In this document: positions 50,591-59,379 of the stretch, piece after piece | Layout of the letters: each line of letters starts with the position of its first letter | Numbering within the stretch: the first letter of the stretch is position 1 | Assembly: GCA_030430715.1 (NCBI GenBank) | Contig: JAUIJZ010000006.1 | Coordinates: 1-64,000 of the forward strand | Direction: 5' to 3' | Length of the DNA: 64,000 bases | From: Alphaproteobacteria bacterium | Lineage (GTDB): Bacteria; Pseudomonadota; Alphaproteobacteria; Caulobacterales; Aquidulcibacteraceae | Notes under the pieces: generated by a model | The model's input: the letters and a program-made list of their open reading frames with translations, nothing else | The model's database searches: none | Told to the model about the DNA's origin: nothing | Program-made: the position numbers and the translations under genes

Positions 50591-51634
50591 ATGGCGGACA
50601 TTTTTCTGTCTTATGCGCGGGAAGACCGGGTGCGCGCCGAGCAAATGGCGCAAGCGCTGGAAAGCGCTGGTCTGGATGTGTTCTGGGACAATGAGATCCC
50701 GCCCGGCAGAACCTGGGCCGATTACATCGAGCAGAAGCTCTCGCAGTGCAAAGCGCTGATCGTTTTGTGGAGCGAGGAATCGGTCAAATCACAATGGGTG
50801 CGCGAAGAGGCGCGCATGGGGCGCGACAAGGGCGTGCTGATCCCCGTCATGATCGACGCTGTGCCGGCGCCGTTCGGTTTCGGCGAGTTGCAGGCTGCTG
50901 ACCTCTCCAGTTGGAATGGCGAGCAGGATCACGCCGGCTGGCGCCGCTTTGTCGATGCGGTGCGCCATTTTGCGAATACGACGCCTGAGCCGGCGGCGCG
51001 TTCATCCATGGGCTCAGCGCCGCCGCGCGCTCAACCGGCTGTAGCGCTTCCCGAGAAGAAGAAGGGCGTTCCGGTTTGGGCGTGGGTTGCCGGCGGCGTT
51101 GTCGCGACCATCGTGGTGCTGGGCATTATCGGGGCAGTGGTTGAAGACGGCCCCGATGTTCCTCCGGTGGAGCATGTCGAAACGGTCCCCGAGAATCCGA
51201 TACAGGCAGCGGCCAATCCCGCCGCCGCGGCAGGGCCGGGCGGCGCGCCCGGCGGCCAGAATTACGGGCAGCAATTGCAGGAGCGGTTAGCGCGGGCGCA
51301 GCAAGTGATGAGCCAGCAGGGCTTCCAGCAGATTGTGCAGCCGCATCAAGGCCAGCTTCCACAAGGCCAGCACGTGAACGTGCCGCTCACCCTCAATGCG
51401 GGCGGCGAATATCGCATCATTGGCGTTTGCGACAATGATTGCGGCAATCTCGATCTTATTCTCTACGACCAGAACAACACTCTGATCTCGCGCGACACTA
51501 TGGAAGATGCGTTTCCAATCGTGGCGGTCACGCCGCAATGGACGGGCGCCTTCACCGTTCAGGCGATGATGAGCCATTGCGCCGTTCAGCCGTGTTATTA
51601 CGCGCTCGCGCTTTATGGGCGCGCCACGCAATAG
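50591..51634 (+). CDS. TIR domain, one membrane helix, extracytoplasmic cysteine-bearing domain
   Basis: This 347-residue protein has an N-terminal TIR domain (1 to about 128; MADIFLSYARED, SQWVREEARM with candidate catalytic Glu73). A Pro/Ala linker, one helix (WVAGGVVATIVVLGIIGAVV, about 165-184), an Ala/Gln-rich spacer and a C-terminal domain (about 255-347) follow. That last domain, with IIGVCDNDC and MSHCAVQPC, matches the secreted protein at 45276. The topology implied is TIR inside and sensor-like domain outside. AGGAGGGGG precedes the ATG. The architecture resembles a receptor, but signalling is inference. Confidence 0.8.
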   Translation: MADIFLSYAREDRVRAEQMAQALESAGLDVFWDNEIPPGRTWADYIEQKLSQCKALIVLWSEESVKSQWVREEARMGRDKGVLIPVMIDAVPAPFGFGELQAADLSSWNGEQDHAGWRRFVDAVRHFANTTPEPAARSSMGSAPPRAQPAVALPEKKKGVPVWAWVAGGVVATIVVLGIIGAVVEDGPDVPPVEHVETVPENPIQAAANPAAAAGPGGAPGGQNYGQQLQERLARAQQVMSQQGFQQIVQPHQGQLPQGQHVNVPLTLNAGGEYRIIGVCDNDCGNLDLILYDQNNTLISRDTMEDAFPIVAVTPQWTGAFTVQAMMSHCAVQPCYYALALYGRATQ

Positions 51635-51691
51635 ATCACGATCAGGTGGCGTTGGCCGGGTAGGTTGGCCGGGGCGCGTTAGCGCGGCGCG

Positions 51692-51934
51692 CTAAATGCG
51701 GTTTTCGAGCACAAATACGCGCACGGCCGAGGCCAGTGACGCCTCAGGCGTTTCCTTGGCGCGCGTTTCGTCGATTGACGCGATCAGCACCGGCAAGGTC
51801 ATCGTGCGCGCGCGCGCGATCCGTTCCAGCGCAGCCCAGAATTCCGGCTCCAACGCCAGCGAGGTCCGGTGTCCGGCAATTCGCATGGAGCGCTTTTTCA
51901 AAGCGCCTTTAGCTATCGTTACGCTTGTGTCCAT
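51692..51934 (-). CDS. Ribbon-helix-helix domain protein
   Basis: This 80-residue protein contains a ribbon-helix-helix DNA-binding-like core (KRSMRIAGHRTSLALEPEFWAALERIA) and the longer second part typical of the RHH_4 (Pfam 13467) group. It probably binds DNA as a dimer, but its targets are unknown. ATG 51934 has AGGAAG upstream. It overlaps the end of the DUF4169 gene by 26 bases in a different frame, so the two are coupled. Confidence 0.75.
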   Translation of the reverse strand: MDTSVTIAKGALKKRSMRIAGHRTSLALEPEFWAALERIARARTMTLPVLIASIDETRAKETPEASLASAVRVFVLENRI

Positions 51935-52088
51935 TGAGCTTCCTGCCCTCGGCTTCTGATTGGGCTTTCGCCAATTTTCGCTCTGCCTTCGTTCGTCCAA
52001 ATTCCACGCGGCGGGCTTGAGCCTCGCTCTCCGCGGCAGCGCGCGCTTTGGCTTTTCGCGCGCGTTTGAGATTGACGATCTCGGTCAT
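51909..52088 (-). CDS. DUF4169-family small basic protein
   Basis: This 59-residue protein rich in Lys, Arg, Ala and Glu starts MTEIVNLKRARKAKAR and contains VEFGRTKAERKL, the hallmark of DUF4169. It is predicted to be one long helix. The function is unknown. In alphaproteobacteria I associate it with an adjacent ribbon-helix-helix gene near fumC, as here. The ATG at 52088 is chosen over the GTG at 52094; neither has a strong ribosome site. Confidence 0.75.
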   Translation of the reverse strand: MTEIVNLKRARKAKARAAAESEAQARRVEFGRTKAERKLAKAQSEAEGRKLNGHKRNDS

Positions 52089-52234
52089 TACCACGTGATG
52101 TAGGCTGCTACCGACGCCCGGCCAACCGCATTGGCCGAGAAAAAACCGCGAGTTTGGTTAAAGTTCCGGCACATTCTGCCTTGCGCGCGTCTCATCAAGC
52201 AAAAGTGTGAAGCGCGCGCAAAGTTCCGTCTTGG

Positions 52235-53620
52235 TTAGCTTGGGCTAATCATCTTTTCCGCGCGCACGATGGCGTCGAAATCATCGCCGGGAATGCCGTC
52301 CTTTACGGCCTCTTCGCGCAGCGTTGTGTTGTTCTTATGCGCGGTTTTGGCGATTTTGGCGGCGCGGTCATAGCCGTATTTGGGCGCGAGCGCGGTCACC
52401 AGCATCAAAGAGCGTTCAAGATTGGCTTTGATATTGTCTTCGCGCGCTTCAATGCCGGCGACGCAATTGTCTGCGAAGCTTACGGCGGCGTCGCCCAATA
52501 GGCGCGCCGATTGCCAGAAATTGTAAGCCATCACCGGGTTGAACACGTTGAGCTCGAAGTGTCCGCTCGCTCCGGCGAAGGTGATCGACGCATGATTGCC
52601 GAACACATGCGCGCAAACCATCGTCAAAGCTTCGCACTGTGTCGGGTTTACTTTGCCCGGCATGATCGAAGAACCCGGCTCATTTTCCGGCAGCATCAAT
52701 TCGCCAAGGCCCGAACGCGGGCCGCTGCCAAGGAAACGGATGTCGTTGGCGATTTTAAACAGAGCCGCGGCCGCCGTGTTGATGGCGCCGTGCGCGAACA
52801 CCATCGCATCGTGCGCGGCGAGCGCCTCGAACTTGTTAGGCGCGGTGACGAAGGGAAGCCCGGTGATGCCGGCGATTTTTTCCGCGACCTTCTCGGCGAA
52901 CCCGATCGGCGCGTTGAGCCCGGTGCCGACTGCGGTTCCGCCCTGGGCCAATTCATACAGCCCATAGAGCGACTCTTTGAGCCGGTGATTGGCGTTCGAA
53001 ACCTGCTGCACGTAGCCTGAAAATTCCTGGCCCAGCGTCAGCGGCGTCGCATCCTGCGTGTGCGTGCGCCCGATCTTGATGATGTGCTCGAACTTTTCCT
53101 GCTTCTTTTTCAGTTCCGCTTCGAGATGCGCCAACGCCGGCATCAAATGCCGCGCCACCATTTCCGCCGACATGATGTGCATCGCGGTCGGGAAGGTGTC
53201 GTTTGAGCTCTGGCTCATATTGCAATGATCGTTCGGGTGGACCGGCTTTTTGGAGCCCATCTCGCCGCCGAGCATTTCAATGGCCCGGTTCGAGATCACC
53301 TCATTGGAATTCATATTCGACTGGGTGCCGGAGCCGGTCTGCCAGACGCTCAGCGGGAAATGCGCGTCGAGCTTGCCCTCGATCACTTCCTGAGCGGCTT
53401 TGACGATCGCTTCGCCGATTTTCGGGTCGAGCCGGCCCAGATCCATATTGGCCTCGGCGGCGGCGCGCTTGACGGCGCCGAGCGCGCCGATGATCTCGCG
53501 CGGCATCTTCTCCACGCCGATCTTGAAATTACCGATGGAGCGCTGCGATTGTGCGCCCCAATAGGCCTCGCTAGGCACCTCAATCGGTCCAAAGGTATCT
53601 GTCTCGGTGCGGGTGCTCAT
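52235..53620 (-). CDS. fumC: Class II fumarate hydratase
   Basis: FumC interconverts fumarate and malate in the TCA cycle. The 461-residue protein has the superfamily signature [29 protein letters not shown] in the substrate region, [14 protein letters not shown] and [16 protein letters not shown]. Length is usual for the iron-independent class. It stands upstream of the DUF4169/RHH pair on the same strand with about 145 bases between. Confidence 0.95.
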   Translation of the reverse strand: MSTRTETDTFGPIEVPSEAYWGAQSQRSIGNFKIGVEKMPREIIGALGAVKRAAAEANMDLGRLDPKIGEAIVKAAQEVIEGKLDAHFPLSVWQTGSGTQSNMNSNEVISNRAIEMLGGEMGSKKPVHPNDHCNMSQSSNDTFPTAMHIMSAEMVARHLMPALAHLEAELKKKQEKFEHIIKIGRTHTQDATPLTLGQEFSGYVQQVSNANHRLKESLYGLYELAQGGTAVGTGLNAPIGFAEKVAEKIAGITGLPFVTAPNKFEALAAHDAMVFAHGAINTAAAALFKIANDIRFLGSGPRSGLGELMLPENEPGSSIMPGKVNPTQCEALTMVCAHVFGNHASITFAGASGHFELNVFNPVMAYNFWQSARLLGDAAVSFADNCVAGIEAREDNIKANLERSLMLVTALAPKYGYDRAAKIAKTAHKNNTTLREEAVKDGIPGDDFDAIVRAEKMISPS

Positions 53621-53672
53621 GGGATAGCGGCCTCGGGCAAAATCTGGCTGTGTCCCAGAAGGGGATATGGGG

Positions 53673-54824
53673 ATGACGCAGGACGATCAAGCCGGGCATT
53701 GGCGGCGTAAGCTGCGAAACATGCGCACATTTCCCGCCCTGCGCCGCCAAGCGCCGGATGCGGAGGCGCTGGCGCGGCTCAGCGATGGCGAATGCGCCGC
53801 CGCTGTGGAAAATCCAGATCACAGCGAGGCCGGCCGGGCCGCCGCCGCCCAGGCGCTCAGCGCGCGCGGCCTGACGGTTGAGCGTTGGCGGCTGGCCGTG
53901 CCCGGTTTCATCAATGCCGAAGACCTCACTCAAAAAGGCGCGCGGCTTTTCTTCGGCGCCGGGCGCGCGGTGCGCAAATGGAGCGGCTTGGCCATCTTCG
54001 CTGTGCTGATCGGCATTTTCGCCGCCGTGGCCTGGTTCGACAGCCGCGGCGCCTATTTCGAGCTGTCCGACGATGCGGCTGGCATGTTGGGCCTCGCCAT
54101 GATCGCGCTGCTGCTCACCTGGTTTGCCGCGAGCGCATTGCGGCGCAAGCCGGCGCGTATTCTTCTCCTGCGCAAGTTCAACGTGCGCGCGGTGTCAACG
54201 CCGCTTGAGCGCATGATGGCGCAAGAGCTGCGCCCGTATGGACATGTCGCCTCGCTGTCGGACAAACACATCCGCCGCGATAATTTCGGCTGGGTGTCGA
54301 TAGCGTTGTTGTCGATCTCCAATCCGCTTGCGGCGGCGTGGTTTGTGATCGGGTTGCCGATCCGCTTTATCTTTCGTCTGTTCGATCGTTCGGCGATGGG
54401 CCCCGCCGTGGTGCTGAATGCGCGCGATTATCGCAATTTGGCGCGGCGTCTGCGCGACCGCATCGGCCTCAACATCCAGGTGGCGATGACGAAGAAGGAA
54501 GCGTTTCTGGTGCGCACCTCGGATGCGTGGTGGCAATTGGTGATCCGGCTGTTCATGGATTCAAGCGACGCCATCGTCGTCGATCTGAGTCAGGTCGCCG
54601 CCGGCACCGAATGGGAGCTGGACGTGATCCGCGACGAGCAGAGCCAGGCGCGCTGCGTCTTCGTCGCCATCTGGGGGCAGGCCGAGACGGCGGAAGCCGC
54701 GCTGCGCGCGCGCGGCTTCGACAATCCGTGCTTCTTTTACGCGCCCGATGGCGAGATGCAGCGGCGCGGTGATTTCCGTGCAGCGCTTTTGCGCGCCATG
54801 CGCGCCGCGCACGGTCTGGCATGA
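53673..54824 (+). CDS. Membrane protein with possible TIR-like/Rossmannoid cytoplasmic domain
   Basis: I do not recognise a named family for this 383-residue protein. Two transmembrane helices (about residues 100-120 and 136-160) are followed by [28 protein letters not shown]. Next comes a second hydrophobic hairpin (about 212-240), then [25 protein letters not shown] and [12 protein letters not shown]. The order LR-x-F, E-L-x-P-x-G, W-x-x-V and WEL resembles membrane proteins with a TIR- or deoxyribosyltransferase-like Rossmann fold. That is a suggestion only. The second ATG (53673) is favoured by an upstream AAGGGG. It is coupled (ATGA) to a RusA-like gene. Confidence 0.6.
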   Translation: MTQDDQAGHWRRKLRNMRTFPALRRQAPDAEALARLSDGECAAAVENPDHSEAGRAAAAQALSARGLTVERWRLAVPGFINAEDLTQKGARLFFGAGRAVRKWSGLAIFAVLIGIFAAVAWFDSRGAYFELSDDAAGMLGLAMIALLLTWFAASALRRKPARILLLRKFNVRAVSTPLERMMAQELRPYGHVASLSDKHIRRDNFGWVSIALLSISNPLAAAWFVIGLPIRFIFRLFDRSAMGPAVVLNARDYRNLARRLRDRIGLNIQVAMTKKEAFLVRTSDAWWQLVIRLFMDSSDAIVVDLSQVAAGTEWELDVIRDEQSQARCVFVAIWGQAETAEAALRARGFDNPCFFYAPDGEMQRRGDFRAALLRAMRAAHGLA

Positions 54825-55204
54825 GCGTGCGTCCGGGGCAGGATTGGGCCGGGCGCGGCAAAGTGCGCGCCCGTGCGATTGCCGGCGGCGTCGAAATCGC
54901 CGTCGAGGGCGTCACCACGCAGGCGCGCTATTACAAACCGCTGGTTTACGAGTTTTTCCGCAAGGAATTCCCCACGCGCCCGCGCTGGGGTGATTTCGAG
55001 GTCGAGATCAGGCTGGAATATCTGGGCGAAGTTCCGGCGCTGGATCTCGACAATCTCGCCAAGGCGCTGCTCGACGCCACAAAAGGACACATCTTTTTTG
55101 ATGACAGCCAGGTGGCGCGTTTGCTTTGTGAGCGCGTCAGCGGCGAGCGCGACCGGATTTTACTGAAGGCGGTGCGCCGCGACGCGGGGGATGATCAGCC
55201 TTAA
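54821..55204 (+). CDS. RusA-family Holliday junction resolvase-like protein
   Basis: This 127-residue protein contains the RusA core: DLDNLAKALLDATKGHIFFDDSQVARL, with the aspartates that bind Mg in RusA. RusA cuts four-way DNA junctions symmetrically and usually comes from prophage genomes. No other phage genes are nearby. It overlaps the upstream membrane-protein gene by four bases, an unusual partnership. Confidence 0.75.
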   Translation: MSVRPGQDWAGRGKVRARAIAGGVEIAVEGVTTQARYYKPLVYEFFRKEFPTRPRWGDFEVEIRLEYLGEVPALDLDNLAKALLDATKGHIFFDDSQVARLLCERVSGERDRILLKAVRRDAGDDQP

Positions 55205-55290
55205 TCTTGTCCTCAGCCTACGTTCAGGCTGGTTGGGCAAAATGAGCTCAAATGAACAGCGCCCAGAGGGGCCAAGAGGGGACAGCATAC

Positions 55291-55749
55291 ATGCGCGCAC
55301 GACAACTTTTCGCCACGATCCTGGCCGCCGCCGCCATTGGCGTTTCGGGCATGGCGTTCGCGCAGGCTGCCCGCACGCCCGCCGAGACGGTCGATTACCG
55401 TCATGAGCAATTCCGCCGCGTCGGCGCCACCTTCAAGGCGCTGAACGATGGCATGCGCGGCTCGCCGGACATGGCCGCGATCCGCTCCAATGCGGCGACG
55501 CTCTCGCAATTGGCGCAGGATCTGCCGAATTGGTTCCCGGCTGGAACGGCGGCGCCGGTTGGCGATCAAAATCGCGCCGAGGCTGCGATTTGGTCAGACG
55601 CCGCAGCGTGGAACGAGCAGGTCGCTCAATTCCAAACCGCGACGCGCAATCTTGCCGCCGCCCGCGACATCGCCGCCGTGCGCGGGACCATTCGCGGTGT
55701 CGGCGCCCGCTGCACCTCCTGCCACCGCGCCTTCCGCACGCCGGACTAA
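55291..55749 (+). CDS. Cytochrome c' family protein
   Basis: This secreted four-helix cytochrome (152-residue precursor) has a signal peptide ending AFAQA. The haem-binding CTSCH lies at the extreme C-terminus (GARCTSCHRAFR), as in cytochromes c' and c-556. Mature helices begin ETVDYRHEQFRRVGATFKALNDG. Such proteins bind NO or carry electrons in the periplasm; the role here is unassigned. ATG 55291 follows AGAGGGG. A strong terminator follows the gene. Confidence 0.85.
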   Translation: MRARQLFATILAAAAIGVSGMAFAQAARTPAETVDYRHEQFRRVGATFKALNDGMRGSPDMAAIRSNAATLSQLAQDLPNWFPAGTAAPVGDQNRAEAAIWSDAAAWNEQVAQFQTATRNLAAARDIAAVRGTIRGVGARCTSCHRAFRTPD

Positions 55750-55779
55750 GCGGCGCAGGCAATTCCGGATCAGTACAAG

Positions 55780-55811
55780 TCTCCTCTCGCGCAAGCGGGA
55801 GGAGATTTTTT
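55780..55811 (+). terminator. Intrinsic terminator after cytochrome c' gene
   Basis: CTCCTCTCGC-GCAA-GCGGGAGGAG forms a ten-pair stem (one wobble) with a GNRA loop, followed by A and TTTTTT. It starts about 30 bases after the stop codon. Confidence 0.9.
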
Positions 55812-55851
55812 GTTGGGGGAAGCGTCCGCTTTTCGCCGAAGGCGGCCGTAG

Positions 55852-56289
55852 TCAGACAGCCGCCCTCGTGCTCAGAAACTCCAAATACCGGGGCGGCTCC
55901 GCATCAAAGATTTCGCGGCCGCCGCCCATGTAAGCGCGGATTAGCTCGTCAGCCGCCGCGTCTTCTTCGCCCGCATCGAATAGCACTTGTCCGAGACGCA
56001 GATGAAGAAAGGGATTTCCGAGCCCGTCTGGGCACGTCATCGCGTACTCAAGCGCTTCCCGTGCAGACGTCTTAAAACCAGCGAGAAAACAGGCGTCGCC
56101 AATGGCCGCGAGTATCCAGGTGGATGCCTGCCATTCATTCTTCGGCTCTGGGATTAGCTTCCAGCCCTCGTTGTAGGCAGCAATAGCAGCTTTGAATTGA
56201 TGCGCTTCGGCGCACCGGTCGCCCTCCGCGCAATGCTTGGAAATCGAAGCGTGAAGCTCAGTTGGAAGCTCTCGAAGCCCGTCGATCAT
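55852..56289 (-). CDS. Small TPR-like protein
   Basis: This soluble helical protein of about 145 residues has TPR-like spacing (FKAAIAAYNEGWKLIPEP, then AIGDACFLAGF and LRLGQVLFDAGEEDAAADELIRAYMGGG). It ends PRYLEFL. Similar short TPR proteins occur scattered in genomes, sometimes beside toxin loci, but no partner is visible here. I use ATG 56289; the track begins at a GTG four codons earlier, and neither start has a good ribosome site. Base composition looks slightly less GC-rich than the neighbours, which might indicate transfer. Confidence 0.6.
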   Translation of the reverse strand: MIDGLRELPTELHASISKHCAEGDRCAEAHQFKAAIAAYNEGWKLIPEPKNEWQASTWILAAIGDACFLAGFKTSAREALEYAMTCPDGLGNPFLHLRLGQVLFDAGEEDAAADELIRAYMGGGREIFDAEPPRYLEFLSTRAAV

Positions 56290-56333
56290 TACTGAACTCA
56301 CTGCGATTTCATGGTTCGACCGTCAATGACTGG

Positions 56334-56471
56334 ATTGGGCCCAATAGCCGACTCTTCGTCATTCCGGTCGCGCGCATTCGCGCGCGGGCCGAAACCCAGG
56401 GGCAAAGGCACGGCGCTCCCTCGCTTCCTGGCTTCCGGTCTCATCGCTGCGCGATGCCCCGGAATGACGAA
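56334..56471. repeat. Intergenic inverted-repeat element
   Basis: TTCGTCATTCCGG (56355-56367) is an exact inverted copy of CCGGAATGACGAA (56459-56471), enclosing about 90 GC-rich bases with further internal pairing. Just before it, ATTGGGCCCAAT (56334-56345) is a perfect 12-base palindrome. The CGTCATTCCGG end sequence resembles dispersed intergenic repeats of alphaproteobacteria. Nothing else is evident between the TPR-like gene and 56573. Confidence 0.65.
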
Positions 56472-56572
56472 TTCTATCCCGCGCGCGAACACGTCAAACG
56501 CCAGCAAAACCAAGCGCCCGCGCCAAATCTATCCGCCCCTTCCAACAGCGCGCGTAAGCTTGCGCGCACATC

Positions 56573-57055
56573 ATGCGATCCACGCCCGCCCCCATTATCA
56601 GCCAACACAAGCTCGCCCGGCTCACAGCCTGGATGCGGCTGTGGCTGATTTGGTTTTCTGGCGTGTTCGCGGAAATGTGGGGCAGGGGCGAAGGCGCGCA
56701 TGCGCGCGCGTTTGATAGCCCGGCGCGTTATGCCGCCCATCTCGTTATCCTGCATGTGTTTGCGCGGCTGAAACTGAAGCCGCGCTGCGCGCATCGGCAC
56801 GGGCGTTTGAAATATGCCAGCTTGCGCGCCGTCGCGGGCTCGGCCTTGCGCAGCGCCATGCGCGGTCGCAGCGGCGCCGCGCGTCTGTTCGCCATCTTCG
56901 CCGTGCTGCGCGACATCGATGCGCATGTAGCGCGCCTCGCGCGCCGCTTGCGCAATGGCCTGACGCGTATGCGCGTGATCCTGCCGCGCGCCGAAACCGC
57001 GCCCGCGCCATGCGCGCCGGCGCTTTCGCGCGTCGCTTGCGCCGATACGTCCTAG
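56573..57055 (+). CDS. Hypothetical basic protein
   Basis: This 160-residue protein of unrecognised family is Arg/Ala-rich. An N-terminal hydrophobic stretch (WMRLWLIWFSGVFAEMW) may be membrane-associated, and a helical RLRNGLTRMRVILPRAE lies near the end. No clear ribosome-binding site precedes the ATG. GC-rich DNA makes chance ORFs likely, but neither strand offers a better gene here and the reading frame is long, so I list it with reserve. Confidence 0.4.
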   Translation: MRSTPAPIISQHKLARLTAWMRLWLIWFSGVFAEMWGRGEGAHARAFDSPARYAAHLVILHVFARLKLKPRCAHRHGRLKYASLRAVAGSALRSAMRGRSGAARLFAIFAVLRDIDAHVARLARRLRNGLTRMRVILPRAETAPAPCAPALSRVACADTS

Positions 57056-57147
57056 AACGCGCCTCAGCTTGATCTCGATCGCGCACGACAACGCCAACAG
57101 CGCGCAGCTTTTGGCGCCGCTCGGCGTGCGTCAAATCCTAAGCAGGC

Positions 57148-57639
57148 TTATTTCTTGCGGAACGCGTCGAGGCTGACGACGGATGCATCCATCTCTTTCG
57201 CCGACGGCGGCGCTTCGGGCGCGCTTTCGCGCGGCGCCGGATGGCCGGCATCGTCGCCCGACGCCATGCGCGCTTCGTCCTGATGATGTTCGAATTGCAG
57301 GCCGAACTTCACGCTCGGATCGAAGAAGCGCGTGATCGCATTGAAGGGGATCGTGATCGGATGCGGCTGGCCCGAGAATTTCAGGATGACGCGGAAGCGA
57401 TCGGCGTAAACGTCGAGATCCCAGAATTGGTGTTCCAGCACGATCGTCATCTCATCGGGATAACGCGCGCGCAGATGTTCCGGGATGACGACGCCGACGC
57501 CATGTGTGCGGAACGTGATGTAGAAATGATGTTTGCCCGGCAATCCGCGGGGGCTCGCAGCCTCCTGCAGAGCCGCACGCACGACGCTGCGCAGCGCGTC
57601 TTGCATCAGCTCATCATATCCAATCATGTCGTCCGCCAC
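57148..57639 (-). CDS. sspB: ClpXP adaptor SspB (alphaproteobacterial type)
   Basis: SspB binds the ssrA tag on stalled nascent proteins and delivers them to ClpXP. The 163-residue protein has the alpha-type N-terminus (ADDMIGYDELMQDALRSVV), the substrate-binding fold (HHFYITFRTHGVGVVIPEHLR, TIVLEHQFWDL, FSGQPHPITIPF) and a flexible C-terminal tail ending VVSLDAFRKK, which would dock ClpX. I assign a GTG start at 57639 because AGGGGG lies just upstream. It lies downstream of ssrA on the same strand. Confidence 0.9.
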   Translation of the reverse strand: MADDMIGYDELMQDALRSVVRAALQEAASPRGLPGKHHFYITFRTHGVGVVIPEHLRARYPDEMTIVLEHQFWDLDVYADRFRVILKFSGQPHPITIPFNAITRFFDPSVKFGLQFEHHQDEARMASGDDAGHPAPRESAPEAPPSAKEMDASVVSLDAFRKK

Positions 57640-57965
57640 GGCAGCCCCCTCATTGGCTAGAAGCAACCCTTACTAGCTCATTTCGGGCAGTCAATTGCTG
57701 ATCCACAAAGCGCGAAATCTAACGCGTTTCCAATCTTGAAATGGCGAAACATCAGAAGCGCTTGAAAGTTCGCGCGGCACGCGCAAGCGCATATGCAATG
57801 TGTGACGAGTTCGCGTTGAGCGCGAGAGGCGCGCATGCGCTCATCTTTGCAAACATCTGCACAGCAAGGAGAATTTTTCGCGCGGCGGCATCCTGTGCGG
57901 ACGCTCGCGATTGAGTGCTCGGAACGCGGCTCACTAGCGCGGCTGTGAGTAACTCAAACTGGCGC

Positions 57966-58102
57966 GTGAGAGATAAATCTCCAGCGACGTTTCGTTTGGG
58001 GGATAAATCCCCGGCTTCTGTTGCCGGGCCCAAATTTTGGAATATTGGCGCCCGGCCTTGCGCAGCGCTTGGGGGATAAATCCCCGGCTTCTGTTGCCGG
58101 GC
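57966..58102. repeat. Hairpin repeats with conserved GATAAATC core downstream of ssrA
   Basis: A 32-base unit, GGGGGATAAATCCCC followed by GGCTTCTGTTGCCGGGC, occurs identically at 57998-58029 and 58071-58102. A third, shorter relative (GAGATAAATCTC, 57970-57981) differs by a paired G-to-A/C-to-T change that keeps the stem. Each full unit can form two alternative stems that share CCCCGG. The rest of the gap (57640-57965) shows no gene I can support. Confidence 0.75.
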
Positions 58103-58393
58103 GCCGGGGGGCCCCGCCTTAGGATGCTACTCGTAAGGACTTAAGATCGGAAAACTCCGCGCTGCTTACGCAGCGAGGGCGAATTCCTCAGCGTTGTTGT
58201 CATTGGCAACTATGCTGTTTGGCCTGTAACGGGACCACCCGAGCAAAAGCCTCAGCCTTCAACGTCCGTCGATCCTATTTCGGCCCCAGACTTCCCCAAT
58301 GAGGAAAAACTGGTGGAGCCGCCGGGCATCGCACCCGGGTCCGATCCGCCTATCTCTGCGCGTTTATTGCCATAGTCCGGGCAAGCCCGAACG
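58103..58393 (-). ncRNA. ssrA: Two-piece (circularly permuted) tmRNA
   Basis: tmRNA rescues stalled ribosomes and tags their products. Reading the minus strand, the acceptor piece comes first and ends GGCGGCTCCACCA, with the final CCA encoded at 58311-58313. A spacer of about 23 bases follows, to be removed. The coding piece then begins GGGGCCGAAATAGGATCGACG at 58287. The tag frame (58166-58207) encodes ANDNNAEEFALAA and a TAA stop. The outer ends are estimated: the 5' end from the promoter, the 3' end from where the repeat begins. The permuted layout is the known alphaproteobacterial form. Confidence 0.92.
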
Positions 58394-58399
58394 AGTCGG

Positions 58400-58427
58400 A
58401 ATATAGGCGGCGGCAGGGCGGGTGCAA
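58400..58427 (-). promoter_or_regulatory. ssrA promoter
   Basis: On the minus strand, TTGCAC (58422-58427) and TATATT (58400-58405) are spaced by 16 bases, placing the start near 58393, just before the acceptor piece. The -10 is identical to that of rnpB. Confidence 0.65.
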
Positions 58428-58461
58428 AGGGCGCCCGAGTCGGCCCATATTAGGGGGTATT

Positions 58462-59310
58462 ATGAGCGCGCAGCCTGTTCCCTCGTCCGATTTCAGCGGC
58501 CCGCCCAGCGCCGCCGACGCCGCCTATCTCGGCCTGCTGGCCGATGTGCTGGAAAACGGCGTCGATCGCGGCGACCGCACCGGCACCGGCACGCGCGGTG
58601 TGTTCGGCCGGCAGATGCGCTTCGATCTCGGCGCGGGCTTTCCCCTGCTGACCACCAAGAAGCTGCACCTCAAAAGCATCATCCTCGAACTGCTTTGGTT
58701 TCTGCGTGGCGATTCCAACGTGCGCTGGCTGCAGGAGCAGGGGGTCACGATCTGGGACGAATGGGCCGATGAGAACGGCGATCTCGGCCCGGTCTATGGC
58801 AAGCAATGGCGCTCGTGGGAGGCGAAGGACGGCCGCGTGATCGATCAGATCGCCAATGTGGTGCAATCGCTCAAGACCAATCCGAATTCGCGCCGCCATA
58901 TCGTCAGCGCCTGGAACCCGGCCGAAGTGGATCAGATGGCGCTGCCGCCGTGCCACTGCCTGTTCCAGTTCTTCGTCGCCGACGGCAACCTGAGCTGTCA
59001 GCTCTATCAGCGCAGCGCGGATATTTTTCTCGGGGTGCCCTTCAATATCGCCTCATATGCGCTGCTGACGCAGATGATGGCGCAGGCGACCGGCCTCGCG
59101 CCCGGCGAATTCGTACACACGTTCGGCGACGCGCACCTCTATCACAACCATTTCGAGCAGGCGCGCACGCAGCTTTCACGCGAAGCCTATGCCGCGCCGC
59201 ACATGCTACTGAACCCAGCGCGGAAAGATATCTTTGCGTTCGAGTATTCGGATTTCAAACTCGAGGGCTATCAGGCGCATCCGAGCATCAAGGCCCCGAT
59301 CGCGGTGTGA
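58462..59310 (+). CDS. thyA: Thymidylate synthase
   Basis: ThyA methylates dUMP to dTMP with methylene-tetrahydrofolate. The 282-residue protein has [19 protein letters not shown], the catalytic cysteine in [30 protein letters not shown] and [15 protein letters not shown] precedes the ATG. It starts 70 bases from the divergent ssrA gene and is followed by an aldo/keto reductase and folA, which regenerates the folate it consumes. Confidence 0.95.
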   Translation: MSAQPVPSSDFSGPPSAADAAYLGLLADVLENGVDRGDRTGTGTRGVFGRQMRFDLGAGFPLLTTKKLHLKSIILELLWFLRGDSNVRWLQEQGVTIWDEWADENGDLGPVYGKQWRSWEAKDGRVIDQIANVVQSLKTNPNSRRHIVSAWNPAEVDQMALPPCHCLFQFFVADGNLSCQLYQRSADIFLGVPFNIASYALLTQMMAQATGLAPGEFVHTFGDAHLYHNHFEQARTQLSREAYAAPHMLLNPARKDIFAFEYSDFKLEGYQAHPSIKAPIAV

Positions 59311-59379
59311 GCCTCGCCATCGCTTGAGGGCGCGGCCCATCCGGTCTAGGCCGTTACAAACACTAAAGAGGGGTGCGCC

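Noticed and set aside
54821-55204. Prophage remnant around the RusA-like gene
   Set aside because: No integrase, capsid, terminase or lysis genes are nearby; a single resolvase is not enough.
57752-58033. 93-residue minus-strand ORF
   Set aside because: It runs through the hairpin repeats, has no ribosome site and resembles no protein family I know.
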